This document shows positions 16,321 to 25,789 of a stretch of DNA of 64,000 nucleotides, one piece after another. Source of the DNA: Sphingomonas sp. LHG3406-1 (GTDB lineage: Bacteria > Pseudomonadota > Alphaproteobacteria > Sphingomonadales > Sphingomonadaceae); contig NZ_CP069128.1 of assembly GCF_029637485.1 (NCBI RefSeq), positions 2,512,001-2,576,000 of the forward strand. Reading direction: 5' to 3'. Every line of letters begins with the position of its first letter. The stretch's first letter is position 1. Under the pieces are notes generated by a model. The model did no database searches. It was not told where the DNA came from and was given only the letters and a program-made list of their open reading frames with translations. Made by a program: the position numbers and the translations under genes.

Positions 16321-18480
16321 ATGAGCCGCGCGCTTGCCGGAAGGCTCGGCCTGCTCGCCCTGCTGGCCGCCGGGATCGCCGCCTTTTTCCTGCTCGACCT
16401 CGGCTCCTATCTGACGCTCGACGCGCTGAAGGCGCAGCAGGCCGGGCTGGCGACCCTGCTCGCCGAGCGCCCCGTGCTGGTGATCGGCGGCTTCTTCCTG
16501 CTCTACGTCGCGGCGACCGCCTTGTCGCTGCCGGGAGCGGTGATCCTGACCCTTGCGGCGGGCGCCATCTTCGGCCTCTGGCTCGGGACCCTGATCGTCT
16601 CCTTCGCTTCGGCGATCGGCGCCAGCTTTGCCTTTCTCTCGTCGCGCTACGTGCTGCGCGACTGGGTGAGGAGCCGCTTCGGCAAGCGCGTCGCCGCGAT
16701 CGACCGCGGGATCGTCGAGGACGGCGCCTTCTACCTCCTCACCCTGCGGCTGATCCCCGCCTTTCCCTTTTTCCTGATCAACCTGGCGATGGGCCTCACC
16801 GCCATGCGCCTGCCGGTCTTCACCCTCGTCAGCCAGATCGGCATGCTCCCGGGCACTTTCGTCTACGTCAATGCCGGCACCCAGCTGGCGGCGATCGAGC
16901 GCACCTCCGACGTCCTCTCGCCCGCGCTGATCGGGTCGCTGGTCCTGCTCGGGATCTTCCCGCTCGTCGCCAAATGGCTGCTCGGCCTGCTCAAGCGCCG
17001 CCGCCTTTATCGCGGGTGGACGCGGCCCAAGCGGTTCGACCGCAACCTGGTCGTCATCGGCGCGGGCGCCGGCGGTCTCGTCACCGCCTATATCGCGGCG
17101 ACGGTGCGGGCCAAGGTGACCCTCATTGAAGCGCACAAGATGGGCGGCGACTGCCTCAACACCGGCTGCGTGCCGTCCAAGGCCCTCATCCGCAGCGCCC
17201 GCGCCGCCCACGACATGCGCAGGGCCGCCGAATTCGGGATCGCCCCGGTCGAGCCGCGGGTCGACTTTCCGGCGATCATGCAGCGCATCCGCGACGTCAT
17301 CACTACCATCGAGCCGGCCGACAGCGTCGAGCGCTACACCGGCCTCGGGGTCGACGTCCGCCTCGGCCATGCCACCATCGTCGATCCCTGGACGGTCGAG
17401 ATCGCCGAGACCGGGGGCGGCACGACCAGGCTCACCACCCGCGCGATCGTGATCGCCGCCGGCGGCGAACCGTTTCTGCCCGACATCCCCGGCCTGAGGG
17501 AAGCGGGCGCACTCACCAGCGACACCCTGTGGGAGGCGCTTGCCCGCCGCGGCACGCTGCCCGAGCGGATGGTGATCGTCGGCGGTGGTCCGATCGGGAC
17601 GGAGTTGGCGCAATCCTTCGCCCGCCTCGGCTCGGCCGTGACCCTGGTCGAGGCAGGGCCGCGCATCCTGCCCAAGGACGATGCCGACGCCGCCGACCTC
17701 ATCCTCGCCACCCTCCGCCAGGAAGGCGTCACCGTCCTCCTCGGCCACAAGGCGCTGCGCTGCGAGGGCAGAAGCCTCGTCGTCGCCAGCGACGCGGGCG
17801 AGACAATCCTGCCGTTCGACGAGATCATCGTCGCCGTCGGCCGCCGCGCCCGGCTCACCGGCTATGGCCTCGAAAGCCTCGGCATCGACACCGGCAAGCC
17901 GCTGGCGCTCAACGACAAGCTCCAGACCATCTTCCCCAACATCTATGCCGCCGGCGACGTCGCCGGTGCCTACCAGTTCACCCATTATGCGGCGCACCAG
18001 GCCTGGTATGCGGCAGTCAACGCCCTGTTCGGCACCTTCCGCAGCTTCAGCCTCGACAATCGCGTCATTCCGTGGACGACCTTCACCGAACCCGAGGTCG
18101 CGCATGTCGGCCACACCGAAGCGACCGCGCGCGAGGCTGGCGTCGCTTATGAGATCGTCCGCTACGACCTCGGCCACCTCGACCGCGCCGTCGCGGAAGG
18201 GGCCCGTTCGGGCTTCGTCAAGCTGCTCGTCCAGCCCGGCAAGGACCGCATCATTGGCGCGACCATCGTCGCTGCGGGCGCGGGCGAGATGCTGGCCGAA
18301 TATGTGCTGGCGATGAAGCAGGGCATCGGCCTCAACAAGGTCCTCGGCACCATCCACGCCTATCCGACCATGACCGAGGCCAACAAATATGCGGCCGGCG
18401 AGTGGAAGAAGGCGCACAAGCCCGAACGCCTGCTGGCCTGGGTCGAGCGCTTCCACGACTGGCGCCGCGGGGGCCGCTGA
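16321..18480 (+). CDS. VTT (DedA/TMEM64-like) membrane domain fused to pyridine nucleotide-disulfide oxidoreductase
   Basis: 719 aa from ATG 16321 (GGAG 9 bases upstream). Residues 1-225 form a multi-helix TVP38/TMEM64 (VTT) domain: LPGAVILTLAAGAIFGLWLG, then RLIPAFPFFLINLAMGLTAM and QIGMLPGTFVYVNAGT. From about 240 follows a full flavoprotein: NLVVIGAGAGGLVTAY, the redox pair GGDCLNTGCVPSK, a second Rossmann VIVGGGPIGTELAQSFARLG, NIYAAGDVAGAYQFTHYA, and a dimerisation domain with HAYPTMTEAN. In lipoamide dehydrogenases that last motif reads HAHPT; the His-to-Tyr change resembles mercuric-reductase-like enzymes. The fusion predicts a membrane-anchored thiol or metal reductase; its substrate is unknown. 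Confidence 0.9.
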   Translation: MSRALAGRLGLLALLAAGIAAFFLLDLGSYLTLDALKAQQAGLATLLAERPVLVIGGFFLLYVAATALSLPGAVILTLAAGAIFGLWLGTLIVSFASAIGASFAFLSSRYVLRDWVRSRFGKRVAAIDRGIVEDGAFYLLTLRLIPAFPFFLINLAMGLTAMRLPVFTLVSQIGMLPGTFVYVNAGTQLAAIERTSDVLSPALIGSLVLLGIFPLVAKWLLGLLKRRRLYRGWTRPKRFDRNLVVIGAGAGGLVTAYIAATVRAKVTLIEAHKMGGDCLNTGCVPSKALIRSARAAHDMRRAAEFGIAPVEPRVDFPAIMQRIRDVITTIEPADSVERYTGLGVDVRLGHATIVDPWTVEIAETGGGTTRLTTRAIVIAAGGEPFLPDIPGLREAGALTSDTLWEALARRGTLPERMVIVGGGPIGTELAQSFARLGSAVTLVEAGPRILPKDDADAADLILATLRQEGVTVLLGHKALRCEGRSLVVASDAGETILPFDEIIVAVGRRARLTGYGLESLGIDTGKPLALNDKLQTIFPNIYAAGDVAGAYQFTHYAAHQAWYAAVNALFGTFRSFSLDNRVIPWTTFTEPEVAHVGHTEATAREAGVAYEIVRYDLGHLDRAVAEGARSGFVKLLVQPGKDRIIGATIVAAGAGEMLAEYVLAMKQGIGLNKVLGTIHAYPTMTEANKYAAGEWKKAHKPERLLAWVERFHDWRRGGR

Positions 18481-18517
18481 AGCTGGGTCGGGCGGCCCGG
18501 CGAAGAGAAGTGGCTGG

Positions 18518-19129
18518 TCAGGCCGGGCGAAGGGCGGAGGCGCGGCGCGCGGCCTCGCCGATGGCGGCAAGGCTCATGCCCTTCTTCACCATCCAGCTCC
18601 CGCCGATGCAGGTGACCGCCGGCTCTGCCAGCCACTCGCGCGCGCTCGCCTCGGTGATCCCGCCGGTCGGGCAGAAGCGCACCGATCCGAACGGCGCCGC
18701 CAGCGAGCGGACGGCCGGCAGTCCGCCCGAAGCCTCGGCCGGAAAGAACTTGAATCGGTCCAGCCCCAGGTCCAGCCCGCGCATGATGTCGCCCGCCGTG
18801 GCGATGCCCGGCAGATAGGCGATCCCGCTCGCCTGCGCCGCCCTGGTCAGCGGCTCGGTCAGGCCCGGAGCGACGATGAATCGCGCGCCCGCTTCCTCGG
18901 CCTCGCCCAGCTGCCGCTCATTGAGCACCGTCCCGGCGCCGACGATCGCGCCCGGCACGCCGGCCATGGCCCGGATCGAGTCCAGCGCCTGGGGCGTGCG
19001 CAGGGTGAGCTCGAGCACCGGCAGCCCGGCCTCGACCAGGGTCTCGGCCAGCGCCACCGGATCATGCTCGCCGTCCAGCACCAGCACGGGAATGACCGGC
19101 GCCGCCTTCATCACCTCGTCAACGGTCAT
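18518..19129 (-). CDS. eda: 2-dehydro-3-deoxyphosphogluconate (KDPG) aldolase
   Basis: 203 aa from ATG 19129, which overlaps the glk stop (ATGA); the open frame continues upstream only as an overlap with glk. KDPG aldolase motifs: [13 protein letters not shown] (catalytic Glu), [33 protein letters not shown] (Schiff-base Lys) and [10 protein letters not shown]. It cleaves KDPG to pyruvate and glyceraldehyde-3-phosphate, the last step of the Entner-Doudoroff pathway, and is the last gene of the long maltodextrin operon. Confidence 0.95.
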   Translation of the reverse strand: MTVDEVMKAAPVIPVLVLDGEHDPVALAETLVEAGLPVLELTLRTPQALDSIRAMAGVPGAIVGAGTVLNERQLGEAEEAGARFIVAPGLTEPLTRAAQASGIAYLPGIATAGDIMRGLDLGLDRFKFFPAEASGGLPAVRSLAAPFGSVRFCPTGGITEASAREWLAEPAVTCIGGSWMVKKGMSLAAIGEAARRASALRPA

Positions 19130-20097
19130 GCGAACTTCCTCGCGAAGGCGGCGGCGGCCCCGAACAGGCCGGGCTGCGGGTGGGTGATGAGCTTGACCGG
19201 CAGCGCGTCCATCCGCCGCTCGAAGCGGCCCTTGGCGATGAAGCGGTCGCGGAAGCCCGAGCGGGGAAGGTGGTCCTTCAGCCGGAAGCCGAGCCCGCCG
19301 CCGATCGCCACCGCCGCCGCGCCCTGCGCCAGCGCGAGATCGCCCGCGACGGCGCCAAGCGACAGGCAGAAGCGGTCGAGCGCCGCCGCCGCCAGGCTGT
19401 CGCTCCCTTCCATCGCCGCGCTCCACAGCGCCTTTTCGTCATGGAAGGTCGCGGGCAGTCCCTCGATGCTGGCCAGCGCCTCGTAGATGTTCATCAGGCC
19501 GCGACCGGACAGCAGGCGCTCCACCGATACGCGGCGGAAGCTCCTGCGCAGTTCGACGAGGATGCGGTCCTCGAGCGAATCGAGCGGCGCGAAGTCGACG
19601 TGACCGCCCTCGGTCTCGATCACCTCCGGCCCGGACGCCGACAGCAACAGGCTGGCGACGCCGAGCCCGGTGCCGGGGCCGAGGATGGTGACGATCCCGC
19701 GGTCCGGCAACGGGACGTCTGGCCCGCACAGGTGAGTGTAGGCACTGCCGTCGAACGCGGCGACCGCATGGGCGACCGCGCCGAAGTCGTTCACCACCAC
19801 ATAGTCGCTCGCGCCGAGCTTTTCGGGGATGAGCGCCGGCCGGATCACCCACGGATTGTTGGTCAGCTTGAGCAATTCGCCCCCGACCGGTCCCGCGAAA
19901 CTGATCGCCAGGGCAGGGGGCAGCGGCTCGGCGGCGCGGCGCCCGAACTCCTCCCAGGCAAGCTGGAAACTGCCATGGTCGGCGGTCTTGAGCGTGACCG
20001 GTTCGCCAAGCTCGACGACGCGGGGGCCGTCGATGGTGGCGAGGGCGAAGCGGGCGTGGGTTCCGCCGACGTCGGCGGCGACGATGCGGCGGGTCAC
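19126..20097 (-). CDS. glk: Glucokinase
   Basis: 323 aa. ROK-independent glucokinase (PF02685) features: [12 protein letters not shown] (ATP phosphate loop), [27 protein letters not shown] (catalytic Asp), [10 protein letters not shown] and [11 protein letters not shown]. It phosphorylates glucose with ATP. It overlaps edd by four bases upstream and eda by four downstream. Glucose released by the amylases and glucosidases in the same operon is its obvious substrate. Confidence 0.95.
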   Translation of the reverse strand: MTRRIVAADVGGTHARFALATIDGPRVVELGEPVTLKTADHGSFQLAWEEFGRRAAEPLPPALAISFAGPVGGELLKLTNNPWVIRPALIPEKLGASDYVVVNDFGAVAHAVAAFDGSAYTHLCGPDVPLPDRGIVTILGPGTGLGVASLLLSASGPEVIETEGGHVDFAPLDSLEDRILVELRRSFRRVSVERLLSGRGLMNIYEALASIEGLPATFHDEKALWSAAMEGSDSLAAAALDRFCLSLGAVAGDLALAQGAAAVAIGGGLGFRLKDHLPRSGFRDRFIAKGRFERRMDALPVKLITHPQPGLFGAAAAFARKFA

Positions 20098-21935
20098 GGT
20101 TCGACCCGGGCGTCGGTGAGGGATTGTTCGGCTTCCATCGCATGGAGCATGGCGGACGCGCCGCGCTCGGCATCGTCGGCGGTCCCGCGCATCAGCGCGA
20201 ACAGCTCGCGGCCGGTGCCGACCGGCGGCGGCGGCGCCTCGGCCGGCTCGCGCGCATCGAGATCGACGCCGACGGCCTCGAGCATTCCGTCTTCCGCCGA
20301 CAGGCGCACCAGGTCACCGTCGCGAAGCCGGCTGAGCGGCCCGTTCCCGAGCGCCTCGGGCGAGACGTGGATGGCCGCCGGCACCTTGCCGCTCGCGCCC
20401 GACATGCGCCCGTCGGTGACCAGCGCGACGCGGTGGCCGCGATCCTGCAGCACGCCCAGCGCCGGGGTCAGCTTGTGCAGTTCGGGCATGCCGTTGGCGC
20501 GCGGTCCCTGGAAGCGGACGACGACCACGACGTCGCGGTCGAGTTCGCCCTGCTTGAAGGCCTCCAGCACCTCGCCCTGGTCGGAGAAGAGGCGGGCGGG
20601 CGCCTCGATCGTCCAGCGGTCGGGGTCGACCGCGCTGGTCTTGAAGGTCGCTCGGCCAAGATTGCCCTTCACCAGCCGCATGCCGCCATCGGGCAGGAAG
20701 GGCGCGCTGACCGGGCGCAGCATCGTGTCGTTGCGGCTTTCGGTCACCTCGCGCCAGACGAGCTGGTCGCCGTCCATCTCCGGATGCGCGGTCCAGGCCG
20801 CGAAATCATCGGCGCCGGCGCTGAGAATGTCGGTGTGCAGCAGTCCGGCTCCCCCCAGTTCGCGCGCGATCCACGCGATTCCGCCCGCATAATGGAAATC
20901 GTTCACGTCGCCCGACCCGTTCGGATAGACCCGCGCCAGCAGCGGCACCGCCGCGGACAGCTCGTCGAAATCTTGCCAGTCGACAAGGATCCCGGCCGCC
21001 CGCGCGATCGCCGGAAGGTGGATGGCATGATTGGTCGATCCCCCGGTCGCCAGCAGCCCGATCAGCGCATTGACGATTGCCCGCTCGTCGACACAGTCGG
21101 CCAGCCGCCGCTGCTTTGTCGTTGCCAGCTCGGCCAGCCGGTGCACCGCCGCGCGGGTCAGCGCCTGGCGCAAGCCGGTCCCCGGCTGGACGAAGGCGCT
21201 GTTCGGCACGTGAAGCCCCATCAGCTCCATCATCATCTGGTTGGAATTGGCCGTCCCGTAGAAGGTGCAGGTGCCGGGGCTGTGATAGCTGGCGCTTTCC
21301 GACGCGAGCAGCTCGTCACGCCCGACCTTGCCTTCGGCATAAAGCTGGCGGATCCGCTGCTTCTCCTTGTTCGGCAGACCCGACGGCATCGGCCCGCCCG
21401 GCACCAGCAGCATCGGCAGGTGCCCGAAGCGAAGCGCGCCGATCAGCAGGCCAGGCACGATCTTGTCGCAGATGCCGAGCAGGGCAGCGCCCTCGAACAT
21501 GCCGTGGCTGAGCGCCACCGCCGTGCTCATCGCGATCACGTCGCGGCTGAACAGCGACAGGTCCATCCCGTCCTGCCCCTGGGTGACGCCGTCACACATG
21601 GCCGGCACTCCGCCCGCCACCTGTGCCGTCGCGCCGACCTCGCGGGCGAAGATCTTCATCTGCTCGGGGAAACGGGCATAAGGCTGATGCGCGGAGAGCA
21701 TGTCGTTGTAGGCGGTAACGATGCCGATGTTCGGCCCCGCGATGGTGCGGATGCGGTCCTTGTCTCCCTCCGCCGCGGCAAAGCCATGGGCGAAGTTGCC
21801 ACAGCTCATCCGCGGGCGGGATATGCCCTTCTCGGCCTGCGCGTCCATCAGGTCGAGATAGCGCCGCCGGGTCGGCCGAGACCGTTCGATGATGCGCGAG
21901 GTGACCCGTTCGATCCGAGGGTCCAGCCTAGTCAT
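20094..21935 (-). CDS. edd: Phosphogluconate dehydratase
   Basis: 613 aa, full family length. IlvD/Edd signatures: [48 protein letters not shown] with [28 protein letters not shown] (cluster Cys) and [20 protein letters not shown]. It dehydrates 6-phosphogluconate to KDPG with a [4Fe-4S] cluster. It overlaps zwf by eight bases. No separate 6-phosphogluconolactonase gene is seen in the operon. Confidence 0.96.
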   Translation of the reverse strand: MTRLDPRIERVTSRIIERSRPTRRRYLDLMDAQAEKGISRPRMSCGNFAHGFAAAEGDKDRIRTIAGPNIGIVTAYNDMLSAHQPYARFPEQMKIFAREVGATAQVAGGVPAMCDGVTQGQDGMDLSLFSRDVIAMSTAVALSHGMFEGAALLGICDKIVPGLLIGALRFGHLPMLLVPGGPMPSGLPNKEKQRIRQLYAEGKVGRDELLASESASYHSPGTCTFYGTANSNQMMMELMGLHVPNSAFVQPGTGLRQALTRAAVHRLAELATTKQRRLADCVDERAIVNALIGLLATGGSTNHAIHLPAIARAAGILVDWQDFDELSAAVPLLARVYPNGSGDVNDFHYAGGIAWIARELGGAGLLHTDILSAGADDFAAWTAHPEMDGDQLVWREVTESRNDTMLRPVSAPFLPDGGMRLVKGNLGRATFKTSAVDPDRWTIEAPARLFSDQGEVLEAFKQGELDRDVVVVVRFQGPRANGMPELHKLTPALGVLQDRGHRVALVTDGRMSGASGKVPAAIHVSPEALGNGPLSRLRDGDLVRLSAEDGMLEAVGVDLDAREPAEAPPPPVGTGRELFALMRGTADDAERGASAMLHAMEAEQSLTDARVEP

Positions 21936-23388
21936 TCCAGCTTCTCCCGTCGCGCTCGATCAGCGCGATGGCCGCGGAAGGACCCCAGGTGCCGGAAGCA
22001 TAGGGGCGAGGCTTGAGATTGGCCTGGCTCCAGGCGGCGCGGATCCCGTCGATCCACTGCCACTGGGCCTCCACCTCGTCGCGGCGCACGAACAAGGTGG
22101 GGTCGCCCTCGACGAGGTCAAGCAGCAGCCGCTCGTAGGCGATGCGGCGGCGGACGTCGGCAAAGGCGTCGGCCTGGTCGATGTCGAGCTCGACATTGCG
22201 CAGGCGGATCCCGCCGCGGTCGAGCCCCGGCTGCTTGGCCATCAGTTCGAGGCTGATATTCTCTGCGGGCTGGATGGCAATCACCAGCCGGTTCGGCGCC
22301 GACGTCGCGCCGCGACTGGCGAACATGGAATGCGGCACCGACTTGAACTGGATGGCGATCTCGGTCCGCCGCTCCGGCAGCCTCTTGCCCGTCCGCAGGT
22401 AGAATGGCACGCCCGCCCAGCGCCAGTTGTCGACATGCGCCTTCAGAGCGACGAACGTCTCGGTCGTGCTCTCCCGCCCGAGATCGTCCGAATAGCGTCC
22501 GACCGGCTTGCTCCCGACCGCTCCTGCCTCATATTGCCCGATGACGCTGTCCTCGGCCCGCATCGGCCGCAACGAGCGGAGCACCTTCACTTTCTCGTCG
22601 CGCACGGCGGTCGCATCGAAGTGCGACGGCGGCTCCATCGCGACCAGCGCGAGCAGCTGCAGCATGTGGTTCTGCACCATGTCGCGCAGCGCGCCCGCGC
22701 CGTCGTAATAATCGCCGCGGCCTTCGAGCCCGATCGTCTCCGACACGGTGATCTGGACATGGTCGATGTGGCTTCCGCTCCACACCGGCTCGAACAGCAG
22801 GTTGGCGAAGCGCAGCGCGAGGAGGTTCTGGACCGTCTCCTTGCCGAGGTAATGGTCGATCCGGAACGTCCGCTCTTCGGGAAAGGCGGAGGCAACCGCG
22901 TCGTTGATCTCGCTGCTCGACGCGAGGTCGGTGCCGAGCGGCTTTTCCAGCGCCAGCCGAACGTGGGGGCCGGCGAGGCCCACCGCCTCCAGATTGTCGA
23001 TCGTCGGCTTGAACAGCGACGGGGCGGTCGACAGGAAGATGGCGATCTCGCCGTCGGTGCCCACCGCCTCGGCGAGCCGCCGGTATCCTGCCGCATCCGT
23101 CGCATCGAGGGTCACGTAGCTGACCCGCTCGAGGAAGCGGTCGGCGGCGTCCGCTTCGAAGAAGGAGTCGGGCACATGGGCCTCGAGCGCCTCGCGGGCA
23201 TGGGCGCGGAAGCTGCCGTCGTCATGGGCGGAGCGGGCCGTCGCGACAATCTTCAAAGCTTCGGGCAGAAGCCGGTCGTGGGCGAGCGCGTAGAGCGACG
23301 GCAGCAGCATGCGCGCCGCCAGGTCGCCGGTGGCGCCGAACAGGATCAGGGTGGTGGCGCGAACGATCTTCTCGTGAGTGTCGGTCAT
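21928..23388 (-). CDS. zwf: Glucose-6-phosphate 1-dehydrogenase
   Basis: 486 aa. Rossmann start [20 protein letters not shown], active-site [13 protein letters not shown], and substrate-binding [12 protein letters not shown]. It oxidises glucose-6-phosphate to 6-phosphogluconolactone. Its ATG overlaps the halogenase-like gene's TGA by one base. Sitting just before edd-glk-eda, it starts the Entner-Doudoroff half of the operon; Zymomonas also clusters zwf, edd and glk. Confidence 0.96.
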   Translation of the reverse strand: MTDTHEKIVRATTLILFGATGDLAARMLLPSLYALAHDRLLPEALKIVATARSAHDDGSFRAHAREALEAHVPDSFFEADAADRFLERVSYVTLDATDAAGYRRLAEAVGTDGEIAIFLSTAPSLFKPTIDNLEAVGLAGPHVRLALEKPLGTDLASSSEINDAVASAFPEERTFRIDHYLGKETVQNLLALRFANLLFEPVWSGSHIDHVQITVSETIGLEGRGDYYDGAGALRDMVQNHMLQLLALVAMEPPSHFDATAVRDEKVKVLRSLRPMRAEDSVIGQYEAGAVGSKPVGRYSDDLGRESTTETFVALKAHVDNWRWAGVPFYLRTGKRLPERRTEIAIQFKSVPHSMFASRGATSAPNRLVIAIQPAENISLELMAKQPGLDRGGIRLRNVELDIDQADAFADVRRRIAYERLLLDLVEGDPTLFVRRDEVEAQWQWIDGIRAAWSQANLKPRPYASGTWGPSAAIALIERDGRSWND

Positions 23389-24887
23389 CAGGCGGCCTTG
23401 GCGGCGGCAAGACGCGACAGCGCCTCGCCATGCGAGGGGAAGTTCAGCGCGCAGCCGCCGACGAAGCGCTCGACCGCAGCCAGATCGACCGGACCATGCG
23501 CCACGGGTGACAGGCGCGGTGGGAAGTTGCCGTAGCCGGCGAGCATGACGTTCCAGGACATGGGTGCGTAATAAGCAGCGATCTCCTGCCGATGCACCTC
23601 TTCTTCGATATCGGCCCCGGTGAACCAGGCGGTCATGATGCCCTTGAGGCTGTCGCTCAGGCGGTCGTGGGCGGCGGCATCGCGCCAGTAGGGCGTGTCG
23701 CGGCGGAGCGCGGTCCGGTAATGGCAGACGATATAGTCGCGGATGCCTTCGTAGCGCCGGGCGATGCTGCGGTTGAAGCCGTCGCGGTCGTCCCGTTCAT
23801 AAGCGTCGGTGAACCCCTGGACGGTCGCCAGCACGATGTGCAGCGCGGTCGCCTCCAGCGGCTCCAGAAACCCTTGCGCAAGGCCGATCGCCAGGCAGTT
23901 GCGGACCCAGCTGCGCTCGACCCGTCCGCAACGCATCGCCAGGTGGCGGACCTCCGCATCCTCATCGAGGCCGCAATGGCGGCGAAGCTCGGCCGCGGCG
24001 TCGTCAGGATCGATGTAGCGGCTTGAATAGACGTAACCGTTGCCCGCCCGGTTGGTCAGCGGAATGTGCCAGATCCAGCCGGCACTGGCGGCCGTCGCCC
24101 TGGTCATCGCCTGCGCGCCCGAAGCGGGCAGGGGGGTGGGCGCCACCACCGCGCGGTCGTTGAAGAGATTGTCGCCGAAGCCCCGGTGCGGCTCCTTCAG
24201 CGCCCCTTCGATCAGGCTTGCCCGAAAGCCGCTCGCATCCAGGTAGAGCTCGGCCGAGAAGCTGCGACCGTCGTCCGCCACCAGCGCGCCGATGTCGCCG
24301 GCTTCGGTCATGGTCACGTTGGCGATGGTCGCCGTCTCGTGCTTGACGCCGCGCGCCACCGCGAATTCGCGCAGGGTCGCCCCGACCAGATAGGCGTCGA
24401 AGTGATAGCCATAGCCGACCTCGAACGGGAAGTTGGCCGGCGCCAGCGGTGCCCGGCCTTCGCGCGCGATCCGGGTTGCAAGGAAGAAGGGATCCGGATG
24501 CGCCGGCACGTCCGCGCCCTTCCGACGCAGCGTGGCGGCCTGGAAGAAGGTCTGCTCGGTGAACGGGTCGACCGAGGTCGCGAACGGATGGAAGTAGCGC
24601 TCATGGCCCGGCCGGTCGGACCAGCCGACGAACTCGATGCCCGCCTTGTAGGTGGCGTTGCAGCGCGGCATCCACTCGTCCTCGGCGATCCCGAGCTCGT
24701 CGAAGAAGGCCTTCAACTGCGGGGTCGATCCCTCGCCGACGCCGATGATCCCGATGTCCTTGCTCTCGATCAGCGTCACGACCGTGCCGGACCCGCCCCA
24801 GCGCTTCTGCAGGATATTGGCCGCCATCCATCCGGCCGTTCCGCCGCCGAGGATGATCACCGATTGCGGCGGCGCCTTCAGGCTCAC
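23388..24887 (-). CDS. Tryptophan-halogenase-like flavoprotein (second copy)
   Basis: 499 aa from GTG 24887, whose GTGA overlaps the esterase stop. FAD-binding GGGTAGWMAA at residues 12-21, VGEGSTPQL, the halogenase Lys region NATYKAGIEFVGW, the diagnostic WxWxIP motif as GWIWHIPL, and FLEPLEATALHIV with the conserved Glu. All catalytic positions known from PrnA-type halogenases appear intact. In carbohydrate operons with TonB receptors such proteins are common, and whether they halogenate anything there is unknown. Sequence similarity to the other copy (31211-32731) is clear but divergent. Confidence 0.88.
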   Translation of the reverse strand: MSLKAPPQSVIILGGGTAGWMAANILQKRWGGSGTVVTLIESKDIGIIGVGEGSTPQLKAFFDELGIAEDEWMPRCNATYKAGIEFVGWSDRPGHERYFHPFATSVDPFTEQTFFQAATLRRKGADVPAHPDPFFLATRIAREGRAPLAPANFPFEVGYGYHFDAYLVGATLREFAVARGVKHETATIANVTMTEAGDIGALVADDGRSFSAELYLDASGFRASLIEGALKEPHRGFGDNLFNDRAVVAPTPLPASGAQAMTRATAASAGWIWHIPLTNRAGNGYVYSSRYIDPDDAAAELRRHCGLDEDAEVRHLAMRCGRVERSWVRNCLAIGLAQGFLEPLEATALHIVLATVQGFTDAYERDDRDGFNRSIARRYEGIRDYIVCHYRTALRRDTPYWRDAAAHDRLSDSLKGIMTAWFTGADIEEEVHRQEIAAYYAPMSWNVMLAGYGNFPPRLSPVAHGPVDLAAVERFVGGCALNFPSHGEALSRLAAAKAA

Positions 24888-25789
24888 TTCTTCCAGTCCG
24901 CCAGCAGCCAGCCGAGCACCTCCGGAAGCCGCGCCGCCCACGCATTCTCCTCGTGGGCCGTGCCCTTGTAGACGCGGCTCTCGAAGTCGGTGCCGCGCGT
25001 CCAGCCGGCCGCCGCGACGCCTTCGTCCAGCACCGCCTGATAGGGCGCGTAATTGGCGTCGAGCGTCTCGGTGCCATGGTCCATCCACAGCCTGCGCCCC
25101 TGCGGCGCGCCGAGACGGGTGGACAGGTAGCGGCGCCAGTCGCTCTTCACCCCTTCCGCCATCGCCGGCTGCTGGCCGAGCAGGCCGGGATCGATCAGCG
25201 GGCTGTGGGTCGACACGGCCGCCGCCTTGCCGAACACGTCGGCGCGCTCGGTCAGCGCGTAGAGGCTGATCAGCCCGCCCATGCTCGATCCTGCAACCGC
25301 CGTGTAGCGGGGCTGGCTGCGGGTGCGGTAACGCTTGTCGATCTCCGGCTTCAGCGTGCCCGCGAGGAAGGTCAGATAGTCGTCGCCGGCAAGCTTGCCC
25401 TTGGCGAAGCCTTCGATGCCCTGGCGGAAGGCCCCACTGACCACCCGCGTCGGGAAGTAGCGCAGGTAGCGCGTGGCGCCCGGATGATCGACCGCGACGA
25501 TCATGAACGGCGCCACCTTGCGGCTTTCGATCAGCTTCAGCGCCGCCTTGTCCGCCGCCCACACCTTGTTGAAGTTGGAGCGCTTGGGAAAGAAGACGTT
25601 CTGCCCGTCGTGCATGTACAGCACCGGATAGCGTCGCTTCGTGTCACGATCATATCCGGGCGGCAGCCACACCGTGACATGCACCTGGCCGATGTCGGCC
25701 GGCTGGTCGAACTCGACGAAGCGGCCCTGTGCCGACGCGGGTGCGGCGAGGGCGAACAGCAACGCCGCAATCGCGAGCAGCCAGCGCAT
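24884..25789 (-). CDS. Secreted alpha/beta-hydrolase esterase (PF00756, IroE/Fes-like)
   Basis: 301 aa with a signal peptide ending APASAQG. Esterase-D/enterochelin-esterase features: VTVWLPPGYDRDTKRRYPVLYMHDGQNVFF, the nucleophile elbow GSSMGGLISLYAL, and a C-terminal His in GTAHEENAW. Such enzymes hydrolyse siderophore esters or carbohydrate esters. Lying between GH97 and a halogenase-like gene in the maltodextrin operon, it more likely removes ester groups from imported glucans. Its start overlaps the GH97 stop (TAATG). Confidence 0.88.
   Translation of the reverse strand: MRWLLAIAALLFALAAPASAQGRFVEFDQPADIGQVHVTVWLPPGYDRDTKRRYPVLYMHDGQNVFFPKRSNFNKVWAADKAALKLIESRKVAPFMIVAVDHPGATRYLRYFPTRVVSGAFRQGIEGFAKGKLAGDDYLTFLAGTLKPEIDKRYRTRSQPRYTAVAGSSMGGLISLYALTERADVFGKAAAVSTHSPLIDPGLLGQQPAMAEGVKSDWRRYLSTRLGAPQGRRLWMDHGTETLDANYAPYQAVLDEGVAAAGWTRGTDFESRVYKGTAHEENAWAARLPEVLGWLLADWKK

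Noticed and set aside
16303..18570. 755-residue open frame opposite the VTT/flavoprotein fusion
   Set aside because: Low-complexity Asp/Glu/Gly/Arg-rich translation typical of antisense frames; no motif seen.
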